Shown piece by piece: positions 24,297-34,100 of a DNA stretch of 64,000 nt (position 1 is the first letter of the stretch; every line of letters starts with the position of its first letter). Made by a program: the position numbers and the translations under genes. The notes beneath the pieces are model-generated. The model worked only from the letters and a program-made list of their open reading frames with translations. It was not told where the DNA came from and made no database searches. Source of the stretch: DASYTH01 sp045806965 (GTDB lineage Bacteria; Actinomycetota; Actinomycetes; Mycobacteriales; Pseudonocardiaceae); assembly GCA_045806965.1 (NCBI GenBank), contig JBJMIG010000042.1:1-64000 (forward strand), read 5' to 3'.

Positions 24297-25379
24297 TTAG
24301 CTGCGCGGGGGAGCGGTGGACGCGCGCGGGACAAGCTCGACGCCGAGGGTCGTGGGCACCCCGGGTCTGGCGCCGTCAAGGAGGCGAAGGGCCAGCTCAC
24401 CGCACCGGCGGCCCTTCTCCACCAAGTCTTGCCGGATCGTGGTCAGCGGCGGGGTGGACCAGGCGGCCGCTGGGGTGTCGTCGAAGCCAACGATCGAGAT
24501 GTCCCCTGGCACGGACAGGCCGACCTCGGAGGCCGCCCGAATCGCACCCAACGCCAGCTCGTCGGACATGCAGAGCAACGCCGTCGGCTGCGGTCGCCGG
24601 CTCATCAGCCAGCGCGCTCCCTCCCGGCCCAGCCGCTGATCACCGCAGCGTGCCTCCCACATCGGCACCTCGTCGGCGCCGATGCCGAACTCTCCGAGGC
24701 CCTTGTGGTACCCGGCGACCCGGTCCCGGGTGACCCGGAACTTGGCCGACGCGACCCGCGCCCGGTCCGCGGGGCCGTGCGCACTGTCCGGGCTGAGCGA
24801 GAACCCGAGGATGCCGACCCGCCGGTGTCCCAGCTCGCCGAGGTGTCGCGCGGCCATCTCGGCCCCCGCGGCGTCGTCGACCTCCACTCTGGCCGAGTCC
24901 GCCAGTACGGGCTGGTCCACCACGACGAGCGGAAGTTGACGCTGCCGCACGGCTTCGAGCGCGGGCGCGCCATCCGGCAGGGAGTACGCCACTACCACGT
25001 CGGTCTGCGCCCTGGTCACGCTGCTCGGCCGCGGGCCTTGGTCGTCCACCCCGGGCAGCAGCAGCAGCGCGCGGTCGCCGCTGTCCACGGTCGATGCGAG
25101 GGAGTCGAGCATGATCGACAGCGCCGGGTCGGAGAACGCCGAGGACAGACCCTGCCCGAGTAGCAGCGCGACCGCCCCAGCGCGTTGCGTGGCCAGACTC
25201 CTGGCGGTCGGGTCGGGCCCCGGGTAGCCGAGCCGGGTCGCCGTGGCGATGATCCGGTCGCGCAACTGCGGCGAGAGCTGGTCCGGCCGGTTGTACGCGT
25301 TCGACACCGTCGCCCTGGACACGCCCATCTCGAGGGCGATGGTGTCCAGGGTCGGTCGCCGCACCCGCTGCGCGCTCAC
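24297..25379 (-). CDS. LacI-family transcriptional repressor
   Basis: This 360-residue LacI/GalR regulator has an N-terminal HTH (PTLDTIALEMGVSRATVSNA, then YNRPDQLSPQLRDRIIATA) followed by the hinge. The periplasmic-binding-like effector domain ends in the typical CMSDELALGAIRAASEVGLS, VPGDISIVGFDDTPAAAWST and PPLTTIRQDLVEKGR. The effector is not identifiable. The gene is divergent from the MFS gene, with 93 bp between the starts. In that gap sits a perfect CTGAAGCGCTTCAG palindrome, so it probably represses both itself and the transporter. The start is GTG at 25379. Confidence 0.93.
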   Translation of the reverse strand: MSAQRVRRPTLDTIALEMGVSRATVSNAYNRPDQLSPQLRDRIIATATRLGYPGPDPTARSLATQRAGAVALLLGQGLSSAFSDPALSIMLDSLASTVDSGDRALLLLPGVDDQGPRPSSVTRAQTDVVVAYSLPDGAPALEAVRQRQLPLVVVDQPVLADSARVEVDDAAGAEMAARHLGELGHRRVGILGFSLSPDSAHGPADRARVASAKFRVTRDRVAGYHKGLGEFGIGADEVPMWEARCGDQRLGREGARWLMSRRPQPTALLCMSDELALGAIRAASEVGLSVPGDISIVGFDDTPAAAWSTPPLTTIRQDLVEKGRRCGELALRLLDGARPGVPTTLGVELVPRASTAPPRS

Positions 25380-25423
25380 GGACTAAGGGTAGAACCCATC
25401 CTGACAAATTGCGGTGGCGGCCA

Positions 25424-25437
25424 CTGAAGCGCTTCAG
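25424..25437. promoter_or_regulatory. LacI-type operator between regulator and MFS gene
   Basis: CTGAAGCGCTTCAG is a perfect 14-bp palindrome with the central CG of LacI-family sites. It is placed 45 bp before the regulator start and 36 bp before the transporter start. Confidence 0.75.
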
Positions 25438-25472
25438 ATAAGCTCGAGTCAGATCTCTCGGGAGGAGGCGCG

Positions 25473-26687
25473 GTGGGCACCGGGAAAAACCCAGTTCTCG
25501 TGATCTTCGTGTTGCAGGGCGTGATCTTCGGCTCCTGGGTGCCTCGCGTGCCCGTGGTCGCCGAACACGTCCACGCCGACGCGGGCGTCCTCGGGTTGGC
25601 GCTGCTCGGGGGCAGTGTCGGTCTGATCGCCGCGGCGTCGATCGCCGGACGGTTGTGTGCGCGGTTCGGCGCCCGCCGCATGGTTCTGATCGCCGCCCTG
25701 GCTGCCTCCGCCGAACTTCCCTTGCTCGCGCTCGCCCCGACCACACTTGTGCTCGGTCTGACGATGTTCCTGGTCGGCGCGTCGGTGGGCACGCTCGATG
25801 TGGCCATGAACATCGCCGCGGTGACCGTGGTGCGCCGGACCGAACGGCCACTGATGCCGGTCTTCCACGCCGGGTTCAGTTTCGGTGGGCTCTTCGGTGC
25901 GCTCGGCGCCGCGGTCGCCGCCGCTCAGGGCTGGGGCATCGTCGCCCACTTCGGCGTCGTCTCCACACTGGCCATCCTGGTCACCCTCGCGGTCGCCCCC
26001 AGCGTCCCCAACGAGCCGGTACTGGCCGAGAAGGGTGCCGGTCGGCGACAAGCCGGCACGAGCCTGGCTCGGCGCCCGGTGCTCTGGCTGCTCGGCGCGG
26101 TCGTGTTCAGCTCGGCCGTCGCCGAGGGCGCGAGTGCGGAGTGGTCCGCTCTGTTCGCGGTGCGCGATCGCGGGTTCGGTGAAGCCCGGGCTGCGATCGT
26201 CTATGCGGCGTTCTCCATCGCCATGGCGGTCACCCGGTTGCTCGGCGAGCGGGCGGAACGGCGGTGGGGCCCGGACCGGCTGCTGGTCGGCGGCGCCGTG
26301 GCGGCCGGTGGTGGTCTCCTGGTCGCGGTGCTGGTGCCCGCCGGCTGGGCCACCTACCTGGGTTTCGTGCTGGCCGGCGCGGGTCTGGCCTACTCGTTCC
26401 CGGTGGCCCTTGGGCTCGCCGGCATGGTCGGACGGCGGCCGGACGGGTCCGGTGGGGAGCGTGAGCTCAGCTTCGTCACCGCGATCGCCTACGGCGGGTT
26501 CCTGCTCGGACCGCCCATGATCGGCGGCATCGCGCAACTGAGCAACCTCGCGGTCGCGCTCGGCGTCGCCGGCGTGATTGCCTCGATGATCGCGCCGGCT
26601 GCCCTCGCCGCGGCCAGGGCTCGCCGGCGTGCGGAGCAGGTCGCGCCCGAAGCCCCGGTACGAACCGCCTCGGTGTCTGGTCCGTAA
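25473..26687 (+). CDS. MFS transporter (YbjJ-like)
   Basis: This 404-residue transporter has about twelve hydrophobic spans. The first loop SWVPRVPVVAEHVHADAGVL, then GLALLGGSVG, is like that of the E. coli YbjJ/fucose-permease-type subgroup. GRLCARFGARRMVL is the loop 2-3 signature. The substrate is unknown; relatives are suspected exporters or sugar transporters. The start is GTG at 25473 with GGAGGAGG seven bases upstream. Control by the divergent LacI regulator is likely, which hints at a sugar-like ligand. A short basic tail ends the protein. Confidence 0.88.
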   Translation: MGTGKNPVLVIFVLQGVIFGSWVPRVPVVAEHVHADAGVLGLALLGGSVGLIAAASIAGRLCARFGARRMVLIAALAASAELPLLALAPTTLVLGLTMFLVGASVGTLDVAMNIAAVTVVRRTERPLMPVFHAGFSFGGLFGALGAAVAAAQGWGIVAHFGVVSTLAILVTLAVAPSVPNEPVLAEKGAGRRQAGTSLARRPVLWLLGAVVFSSAVAEGASAEWSALFAVRDRGFGEARAAIVYAAFSIAMAVTRLLGERAERRWGPDRLLVGGAVAAGGGLLVAVLVPAGWATYLGFVLAGAGLAYSFPVALGLAGMVGRRPDGSGGERELSFVTAIAYGGFLLGPPMIGGIAQLSNLAVALGVAGVIASMIAPAALAAARARRRAEQVAPEAPVRTASVSGP

Positions 26688-26747
26688 CTGCTCGCGCAAC
26701 CCAGGTCCTTGACTCAAGGAAAACCGCGACCCGCATAGGCTCAATCC

Positions 26748-28736
26748 GTGTTCGTCGACAGTCCTGCGGAGAAGCCGGCTTCGCGCGCGGCGGCCGGCGC
26801 CGGCGTGGTGCCGTTGCTCATCGTCGGTGGGTTGTTCGCCACGCTGATCGCCGCGGCGCTGCTCACGCTCGCCGCCGGGCCGCTCGATGCCAACCTGATC
26901 AACGCCTACGGGCCGACCGTGGTCCGAGTAGTCGCCGAGATCGGCTGTGTGCTGACCGTCGGCTCCCTGCTGTTCGCCGCGTTCCTGGTGCCGCCCCAGC
27001 GTTCCGGCATGCTCGACGTGGCCGGCTATGCCGCACTGCGCATGGCGAGTTGGTCGGCCGGGCTGTGGTTCGTCGGCTCGGTCGTGCTGGTCCCGTTCAC
27101 CGCGGCCGCCTCGCTCGGCAAGCCGGTGTCCGCGGTGCTCGAGCCGAGAACCCTGGTCAACCTCATTGATGTGCTGCCGGAGGCGAAGGCCTGGGTGATC
27201 ACCGCGGCCATCGCCGTGCTGGTCGCGGTCGGTGCGCGAATCGTGTTGTCCTGGGGCTGGACGACCGTGCTGTGGCTGGTCGCGCTGGTCGGCATCGTGC
27301 CGGTGGCGGTCACTGGGCACTCCTCCAGCCGCCAGCACGACGTGGCCAGCAACAGCCTGATGCTGCACCTGCTAGCCGTCTCGCTCTGGGTGGGTGGGTT
27401 GGCCGCGCTGCTGGTCCACGGTCGCAGGGCCAAGGAGCACCTCGGACTGGCGGCGACCCGGTTCTCCAAAGTCGCGCTGCCCTGCTGGATCGTGATGGCC
27501 GGCTCGGGTGTGATCAACGCGCTGATCCGGCTGCCGCTCTCCGACCTGTTCACCACGCCCTATGGCGTTTTGGTGCTCGGCAAGGTCAGCGCGCTCGGCC
27601 TGCTCGGCGTGATCGGCTACCTGCATCGCGAGCGGAGCGTGCCGAACGTGGTCGCGGGCTCCGGAACCATGTTGTTTCGCCTCGCCGCGGTGGAAGTACT
27701 GATCATGTTCGCCACGATCGGCCTTGCCGCGGCGCTCGCCAGAACTCCGCCGCCGGCGGTGCTGGCCGAGCCCGACCCGGTGGAGCTGCGGGTCGGCTAT
27801 CCGCTCAGCGGTGCGCCGACCGTCGGCCGGCTGCTCTTCGACTGGCGGATCGACCTGATCTACGCGCTGCTCGCGGGCGCCCTCGCAGTGCTCTACGTGC
27901 TTGGCGTTCGCCGGCTGCGGATGCGCGGCGACGCTTGGCCGGTGGGGCGGACGGTCGCCTGGCTGGCCGGCTGTTTCGTGATGATCATGGCGACCAGCTC
28001 GGGCTTCGGACGCTACGCACCGGTGATGTTCAGCATCCACATGGAAACCCACATGATGCTGTCCATGCTGGCGCCGGCGCTGTTAGTGCTCGGCGGGCCG
28101 GTCACGTTGGCGCTGCGGGCACTTCCGAGGGCCGGCAAGGACGCGCCGCCGGGTCCGCGCGAGTGGCTGGTGGCTGCGGTGCATTCTCCGGTGGCCAGGG
28201 CGCTGACCCATCCGGTGGTCGCCCTTGTGCTGTTCATCGGGTCGTTTTACGTGCTGTACATGTCCGGCTTGTTCGACGCCGCGTTGGAACAGCATTGGGC
28301 CCACATGGCGATGAACCTGCACTTCCTGCTGGTTGGCTATCTTTTCTACTGGCCGGTAATCGGGGTGGATCCGGCGCCTCGCCGGCTGCCGCATCTGGCC
28401 AGGCTGGGCATGGTGTTCGCGTCGGTGCCGTTCCACGCGTTCTTCGGCGTGATCTTGATGAGCACGCAGACGGTGATCGGTGAACGGTATTACCGGGGTC
28501 TCGGGTTGCCGTGGGCCACCGACCTACTGTCCGACCAGCGGCTTGGCGGGGGAATCGCCTGGGCGACCGGGGAGTTGCCGCTGCTCGTGGTGCTCGTCGC
28601 GCTGCTGTTGCAGTGGGCGCGAGCGGATGAGCGGGAGGCGCGCCGGTCGGACCGTCGCGCGGATGCGGACGGCGACGCCGAGCGGGCCGCGTACAACGCC
28701 ATGCTCCGCCAACTCGCCGAGGGCGACCGCCGCTAG
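26748..28736 (+). CDS. Fused CopD-CtaG membrane protein
   Basis: This 662-residue polytopic membrane protein joins two domains. The N-terminal half is CopD-like (GHSSSRQHDVASNSLMLHLL and AVSLWVGGLAALL hold conserved His/Trp). The C-terminal half is the caa3_CtaG family involved in cytochrome oxidase copper-site assembly (MFSIHMETHMMLSMLAPALL, QHWAHMAMNLHFLLVGYLFY). The His- and Met-rich helices fit copper handling for cytochrome c oxidase. The fusion is common in actinobacteria. TTGACT at 26709 and a TAGGCT ending six bases before the GTG suggest a leaderless transcript. It lies next to, but is not clearly co-transcribed with, the MFS gene. Confidence 0.88.
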   Translation: MFVDSPAEKPASRAAAGAGVVPLLIVGGLFATLIAAALLTLAAGPLDANLINAYGPTVVRVVAEIGCVLTVGSLLFAAFLVPPQRSGMLDVAGYAALRMASWSAGLWFVGSVVLVPFTAAASLGKPVSAVLEPRTLVNLIDVLPEAKAWVITAAIAVLVAVGARIVLSWGWTTVLWLVALVGIVPVAVTGHSSSRQHDVASNSLMLHLLAVSLWVGGLAALLVHGRRAKEHLGLAATRFSKVALPCWIVMAGSGVINALIRLPLSDLFTTPYGVLVLGKVSALGLLGVIGYLHRERSVPNVVAGSGTMLFRLAAVEVLIMFATIGLAAALARTPPPAVLAEPDPVELRVGYPLSGAPTVGRLLFDWRIDLIYALLAGALAVLYVLGVRRLRMRGDAWPVGRTVAWLAGCFVMIMATSSGFGRYAPVMFSIHMETHMMLSMLAPALLVLGGPVTLALRALPRAGKDAPPGPREWLVAAVHSPVARALTHPVVALVLFIGSFYVLYMSGLFDAALEQHWAHMAMNLHFLLVGYLFYWPVIGVDPAPRRLPHLARLGMVFASVPFHAFFGVILMSTQTVIGERYYRGLGLPWATDLLSDQRLGGGIAWATGELPLLVVLVALLLQWARADEREARRSDRRADADGDAERAAYNAMLRQLAEGDRR

Positions 28737-28783
28737 CATCTGGCACCGACATTCTCGGCACGCGACGACGCTCGGACGGGCAC

Positions 28784-28811
28784 TTATCCACAACCCCCCA
28801 AGTTGTCCACA
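28784..28811 (+). promoter_or_regulatory. Two DnaA boxes upstream of ssb
   Basis: TTATCCACA (28784-28792) is the classical DnaA box, and TTGTCCACA (28803-28811) is the form preferred in Streptomyces and mycobacteria. They face the same way and start 19 bp apart, about two helical turns. They lie 103 bp upstream of the ssb start. Confidence 0.65.
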
Positions 28812-28913
28812 ACTCGGTCTCCGCGGCAGCGCACCGTCCCTCCGACCCGGCATGGTTGGTCACGTCGGCGGCACCCGCCGCCATCCAACCCCGCAGGAGA
28901 GGACCGAAGTGCG

Positions 28914-29324
28914 ATGTTCGAAACCTATCTGACCGTCGTGGGCAGAGTGATCACCGACGTGAATGTGCGTGTGACGCAGAACGGCGACAAGCTGTGCTAC
29001 TTCCGGGTGGCCTCCAACGAGCGTCGTTACAACAAGGACACCCAGGAGTGGGAGGACGGCAGTCACCTGTACGTCCAGGTGAAATGCTGGCGCAAGCTGG
29101 CCGAGAATGCCGCACAGTCCCTGGCCAGAGGCGACAACGTCGTGCTGTGGGGCCGGTTGTTCGTCGACGAGTACGAGGCCAGCGGCGAACGGCGGTCGAT
29201 GCTGGTGCTCGACGCGAAGGCCATTGGTCCCAACTTGGCCACCTCGACGGTCGTCCTCGAGCGGCCCGCGCGCGGGCTGGAGGTCGGCGCCGAGTCTCTG
29301 GATCCGGTCCCGGTCGCGGCCTGA
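28914..29324 (+). CDS. ssb: Single-stranded DNA-binding protein, short paralogue
   Basis: This 136-residue OB-fold protein begins MFETYLTVVGRVITDVNVRV, with the aromatic/basic patch CYFRVASNERRYNKDTQEWE and the core VQVKCWRKLAENAAQSLARG. It binds single-stranded DNA as a tetramer. The C-terminus ends ESLDPVPVAA and lacks the acidic DDDIPF tail that recruits repair proteins, so this is a SsbB-type paralogue, not the replicative SSB. AGGAGAGG precedes the ATG at 28914. The position before ettA matches Rv2478c in M. tuberculosis. Confidence 0.92.
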   Translation: MFETYLTVVGRVITDVNVRVTQNGDKLCYFRVASNERRYNKDTQEWEDGSHLYVQVKCWRKLAENAAQSLARGDNVVLWGRLFVDEYEASGERRSMLVLDAKAIGPNLATSTVVLERPARGLEVGAESLDPVPVAA

Positions 29325-29471
29325 GCCCCCCGGCGACAGCCGGTCCACTTCGGGGTCAGCGCACCTGAGAGGGGGTATGCCCGAGACGATCATAGCCGAG
29401 GCCAAGATCGACGCCGCCGATGACGCGGTCCGCGCTCAGGCCCGACCGAGCAGCGCTCTACGATCGCGACC

Positions 29472-31148
29472 ATGGCGGAGTTCATCTACACCATGAGGAA
29501 AGTGCGCAAGGCGCATGGGGACAAGGTCATCCTCGACGACGTGACGCTGTCCTTCTACCCAGGTGCCAAGATCGGCGTGGTTGGGCCCAACGGCGCCGGC
29601 AAGTCCAGCGTGCTCAAGATCATGGCCGGGATGGATCAGCCGAACAACGGTGACGCGTTCCTGACCCCGGGCTTCAACGTCGGCATCCTCGAGCAGGAGC
29701 CGCACCTGACCGAGGACAAGACCGTGCTCGGCAACGTCGAGGAAGGCGTCGGCGAGACCAAGCGCAAGCTCGACCGGTTCAACGAGATCGCCGAGCTGAT
29801 GGCCACCGAGTACTCCGATGACCTGATGGAGGAGATGGGCAAACTCCAGGAAGACCTGGACCACGCCGACGCCTGGGATCTGGACTCCCAGCTTGAGCAG
29901 GCGATGGACGCGCTGCGCTGCCCGCCGCCGGACGCGGACGTCAGCGTGCTCTCCGGTGGTGAGCGCCGCCGGGTGGCGCTGTGCAAGCTGCTGCTGTCCA
30001 AGCCCGACCTGCTGTTGCTGGATGAGCCCACCAACCACCTCGACGCGGAGAGCGTGTTGTGGCTGGAACAGCACCTCGCGCAGTATCAGGGCGCGGTGCT
30101 CGCCGTGACCCACGACCGGTACTTCTTGGACAACCTGGCGGAGTGGATCCTCGAGCTCGACCGCGGGCGGGCATATCCCTACGAGGGCAACTACTCCACC
30201 TATCTGGAGAAGAAGGCCGAACGTCTTGAGGTACAAGGCAAGAAGGACCAGAAGCTGCAGCGGCGGCTGAAGGACGAACTGGCCTGGGTCAGGTCCAACG
30301 CCAAGGCACGGCAGACGAAGTCGCGTGCCCGACTCGACCGCTACGAGGAGATGGCGGTTGAGGCGGAGCGGACCAGGAAGCTGGACTTCGAGGAGATTCA
30401 GATCCCGCCGGGTCCGCGCCTGGGCAGTGTGGTGGTTGAGGCGCACGACCTGCGCAAGGGTTTCGGTGACCGGGTACTGATCGACGGCCTGTCGTTCGAC
30501 CTGCCGCGCAACGGCATCATCGGGGTGATCGGGCCGAACGGGGTTGGCAAGACGACGCTGTTCAAGACCATCATCGGCCTCGAGCAGCCGGACTCCGGCA
30601 TGGTGCGGATCGGCGAAACGGTCAAGTTGTCCTATGTCGACCAGGAACGGTCGGGGATCGACCCGAAGAAGAACGTTTGGGAGGTGGTGTCGGAAGGACT
30701 GGACTACATCCACGTCGGCCAGGTCGAGATGCCGTCGCGGGCGTATGTGGGTGCGTTCGGTTTCAAGGGTCCGGATCAGCAGAAGCCGGCCGGCGTGCTC
30801 TCCGGCGGCGAGCGCAACCGGCTCAACCTCGCTATGACGCTCAAACAGGGCGGCAACCTGATCCTGCTCGACGAGCCGACCAACGACCTGGATGTGGAGA
30901 CACTTGGCTCGTTGGAGAACGCGCTCGAGCAGTTCCCCGGCTGCGCGGTGGTGATCTCCCACGACCGGTGGTTCCTGGACCGTGTGGCGACGCACATCCT
31001 CGCCTGGGAAGGCGACGGCGACGATCCGGCGAAGTGGTTCTGGTTCGAGGGCAACTTCGAAGGCTACGAGCGGAACAAGGTGGAGCGGCTCGGTGAGGAA
31101 GCGGCCCGCCCGCACCGGGTTACCTACCGCAAGCTGACCCGAGATTAG
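29472..31148 (+). CDS. ettA: Energy-dependent translational throttle protein EttA (ABC-F)
   Basis: This 558-residue ABC-F ATPase has two cassettes and no membrane domain. It opens EFIYTMRKVRKAHGDKVILD, the EttA signature. The cassettes have GPNGAGKSS near residue 40 with LSGGERRRVALCKLLL, and GPNGVGKTT near residue 355 with LSGGERNRLNLAMTL. The inter-cassette linker is basic (KKDQKLQRRLKDELAWVRSN, then AKARQTKSRARLDRYEEM). EttA binds the ribosomal E site and tunes early elongation to ATP/ADP ratio. Length and motifs agree with the family. It lies 147 bp after ssb, in the order seen in mycobacteria. Confidence 0.96.
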   Translation: MAEFIYTMRKVRKAHGDKVILDDVTLSFYPGAKIGVVGPNGAGKSSVLKIMAGMDQPNNGDAFLTPGFNVGILEQEPHLTEDKTVLGNVEEGVGETKRKLDRFNEIAELMATEYSDDLMEEMGKLQEDLDHADAWDLDSQLEQAMDALRCPPPDADVSVLSGGERRRVALCKLLLSKPDLLLLDEPTNHLDAESVLWLEQHLAQYQGAVLAVTHDRYFLDNLAEWILELDRGRAYPYEGNYSTYLEKKAERLEVQGKKDQKLQRRLKDELAWVRSNAKARQTKSRARLDRYEEMAVEAERTRKLDFEEIQIPPGPRLGSVVVEAHDLRKGFGDRVLIDGLSFDLPRNGIIGVIGPNGVGKTTLFKTIIGLEQPDSGMVRIGETVKLSYVDQERSGIDPKKNVWEVVSEGLDYIHVGQVEMPSRAYVGAFGFKGPDQQKPAGVLSGGERNRLNLAMTLKQGGNLILLDEPTNDLDVETLGSLENALEQFPGCAVVISHDRWFLDRVATHILAWEGDGDDPAKWFWFEGNFEGYERNKVERLGEEAARPHRVTYRKLTRD

Positions 31149-31161
31149 GGCGCGGCAGCCA

Positions 31162-34100
31162 GTGGTGGCCGCCTGGAACGAACTACCTCCGAGCGGAGGG
31201 TTCCCCGAGTCAGCTGTACTCGTGGAGCTCGCCGAGCAGCTCAATGGCAGCGCGCCCGAGCTGGTCGTCCACTATGCCCGCCAGGTGATCGTCGACGCCC
31301 TCGTGGTGGGTCCGGCCGTTGTCGTCCGGGCACAGGCGCTGCTCGCCGGAGCACTTGTCCGGCTGGGTCGGCCGGTCGACGCGGTGGATCCCGCGCTGGC
31401 CGCGCTGCGCGGCGCGGATCAGACCGGCCTGTCCGAGATCGCCGTTTCGGTCCGGCTCGACCTGGCCACCTGCGCCCAGGCGCTGGGCGAGCCGCTGCTC
31501 GGCTGCGCCATCCTGCGTCCGGTGCTGGAGGCCGCCGGTCCTCGCGTGGCGGCCACGGCCAGCGCCGTCGGTCAACTCGTCGGCCTTACGGCACACGTCG
31601 CGCGCCGCGACGACCTCGAGGACGCGCTGGCCGAGGCGGACCGCCTGTTCGCCGCGGACGAGCGGCTGAGCCCGGATGCCCGGCGCGTGCAACGAGCCCT
31701 GCTCGCGGGCAGAACGGCCGCCTACCATCGGCGCTACGGCGAGACCGAGGACGCGATCGAGTCGGCCCGGGCCGGTCTCACGCTGCTGGCCAAGCTTCGC
31801 GACGGTCGGCTCGAGGGCGGCCACATCCGTGCCGGACTGGTCCTGGAACTGGTCTTCGCCATGTTGGACGACGGCCAACTCGGCGATGCCGAGCACGAGG
31901 CCGCTCCGCTGCTTGCCCAATCCGTGCGCGGAGCCGCGGCCCCGGCCGTTGGGCGCGTGCTCCTGGCCATGGCCACCCGGGTCCTGCTCCCGGCTGGCCG
32001 AGTCGAGGCCGGTCGCGCCCTGCTCGACCAGGTCGCCCGGGTCGCCGAGCGGCACGGCCTGGATTGGCTCCTCGCGGACGGTCTGGCAGCGACCGCGGAC
32101 CTCGACGAGCGGGCCGCCAGGCCGCAGGACGCCCTGCGCGCCCTGCGCCTCGCGCACGCCGCCGAGCACCGCCACCGTCGCTCGACCGAGTCCGCGGCTC
32201 GTCAGCTTCGTGCCGAGTTCGGCGTGGCGGACCACCTCGATCTGGTCAACTCCTTGCTGCGCAACGCAACCCGCAAAACAGCGTCCAGTACACCCGCCCT
32301 GTCCGCAGGCCATGCGCCGGTCCCGGCCACGCAACCCCCCAGCGTTCGCGAGACCACCCAGCCGGTCGACACCGATGAGGCCACCGGCCTGCTCAGCCGC
32401 GAGGGCCTGTCCCGCCGCCTCGAAGCCGTTGGACGCGCCAACCGCCCGGTTGCCCTCACCCTGGTTCGCCTGGTACCGGTCGACGCCAACCATCACACCA
32501 CCGACACCAACGGCCAACGCCCGTTCGATGCCGACCCGCCGGTCGCACCTCCCGACGCGTTGACCGCGCTCGCCGGCCGAGTTCGCGACATCGCTCCGGA
32601 CGACGCTGAGCTCGCCAGGTCCGACGGCGCCGAACTCGCCGTCCTCCTGCCGCACACCACTCGCGATCAAGCCGAGGAACTCGCCGCCACCATCCGCGAG
32701 TCCGACTGGCTCACCGCCACTAACGGCGCGGCGCTCAGCATCAGCACCGGCGTGGCCCAATCCGACCCGAACACCAATGCGGACACGCTCCTCACCGCGG
32801 CGCGGCAGACCCTGACGCACGCTCAGCACCCTGGCCCCGCGACTCACGCCGTGGCGGGAGTCCCCGCGCCGCAGGCCGGTGAAGCCCCACCGCCCGCTGG
32901 ACACGCCGGCTCCGCGCCCGGCGCTGAGCACCTGGCGGCGTCGGAGCGGGCCGAGGCTGACACGGCTGGGCTGTCGCTGGGTGCGGACGAAACCGTCGCC
33001 GCGGCATCGGAGCGGGCCGGAGCTGACACGACCGGGCTGTCGCTGGGTGCGGACGAAACCGTCGCCGCGGCATCGGAGCGGGCCGGAGCCGACACGACCG
33101 GGCTGTCGCTGGGTGCGAGTCAAACCCCCGCTCAGTTGCCTGCCACGCAGCCCTCCGCCACGACCGGCACCGACACCTCGTCGTCTGATCAGGGCCACAC
33201 TGAACCGTCCGGATCGGCGCATCCCGAACCGGCCGAAACCGACCGTGAGTCGGGCCCGACCGACTCCGAACCGGTGGCCGGGGAAGTCGAATCCTTGCCG
33301 ACGGGCCGGAGCGACCTGCCTCGCTCCGCGGCCGATGCCGAGGGACCCGATGCTCGCGCCGATCGTGTCGACCCACCGGAGCTTCGCGCCAATCATCGGG
33401 AGGACGTCGCCGGCGACGATGCTCCTGCGGCTGAGGACCGAGGCTCGTCCCGGTCGCCGGCGGACGCGACCGCGATGCCGGCGGACGACGTGCCCGGCCC
33501 CACGGCGCAGCACTCCGCCCGGATCGCGCTGGACGGCTCCACCATGGTTGCCGATGCACCGGGCACTCCGAGCCTGGCCATCCGCAACCTGCTCGCACCG
33601 CTGCTGGATCATCCGACGCTCATGCACCGGCCATCCGCTGAACCCGCCGAGACGTGGCACGCGCAGCGCGGGGAGGACACCGGCACCGCGACGCTCGACG
33701 ATGACCAACAGCGTTCTGGGCCGATCGGCGACCCCCCGATCAACGGGGGTTCGGCGGGACACCGCGAACCGGTGCGGCCGGACGAGGCGATCAGCGGGAG
33801 CGAAACCGCGCGGTCCAGCGCCGAACCGATGGCAGACTTGACCCCGAACGCGGAGTCCGGCGCCGGGCGGGGTGAGCGGCCAGGAGTCGAACCCGAAGGC
33901 CCGGGTGCGGCCGAGACCCTGGGGGCCGGCGGCGGATCGCTCCGCGCCGCCGACCCGGCTCTGTCCGGCGCGGAAAGCGAGGGACGCATGGAGGCCCGGC
34001 AGCATGGGTCGATGCGCGCCATATTCGACGACCTGACCGGCGAGGACGCGCCGCAACGGGAGAAGAAGCGGCGCGGGGACGTGATCCTGCCGGAGGAGCC

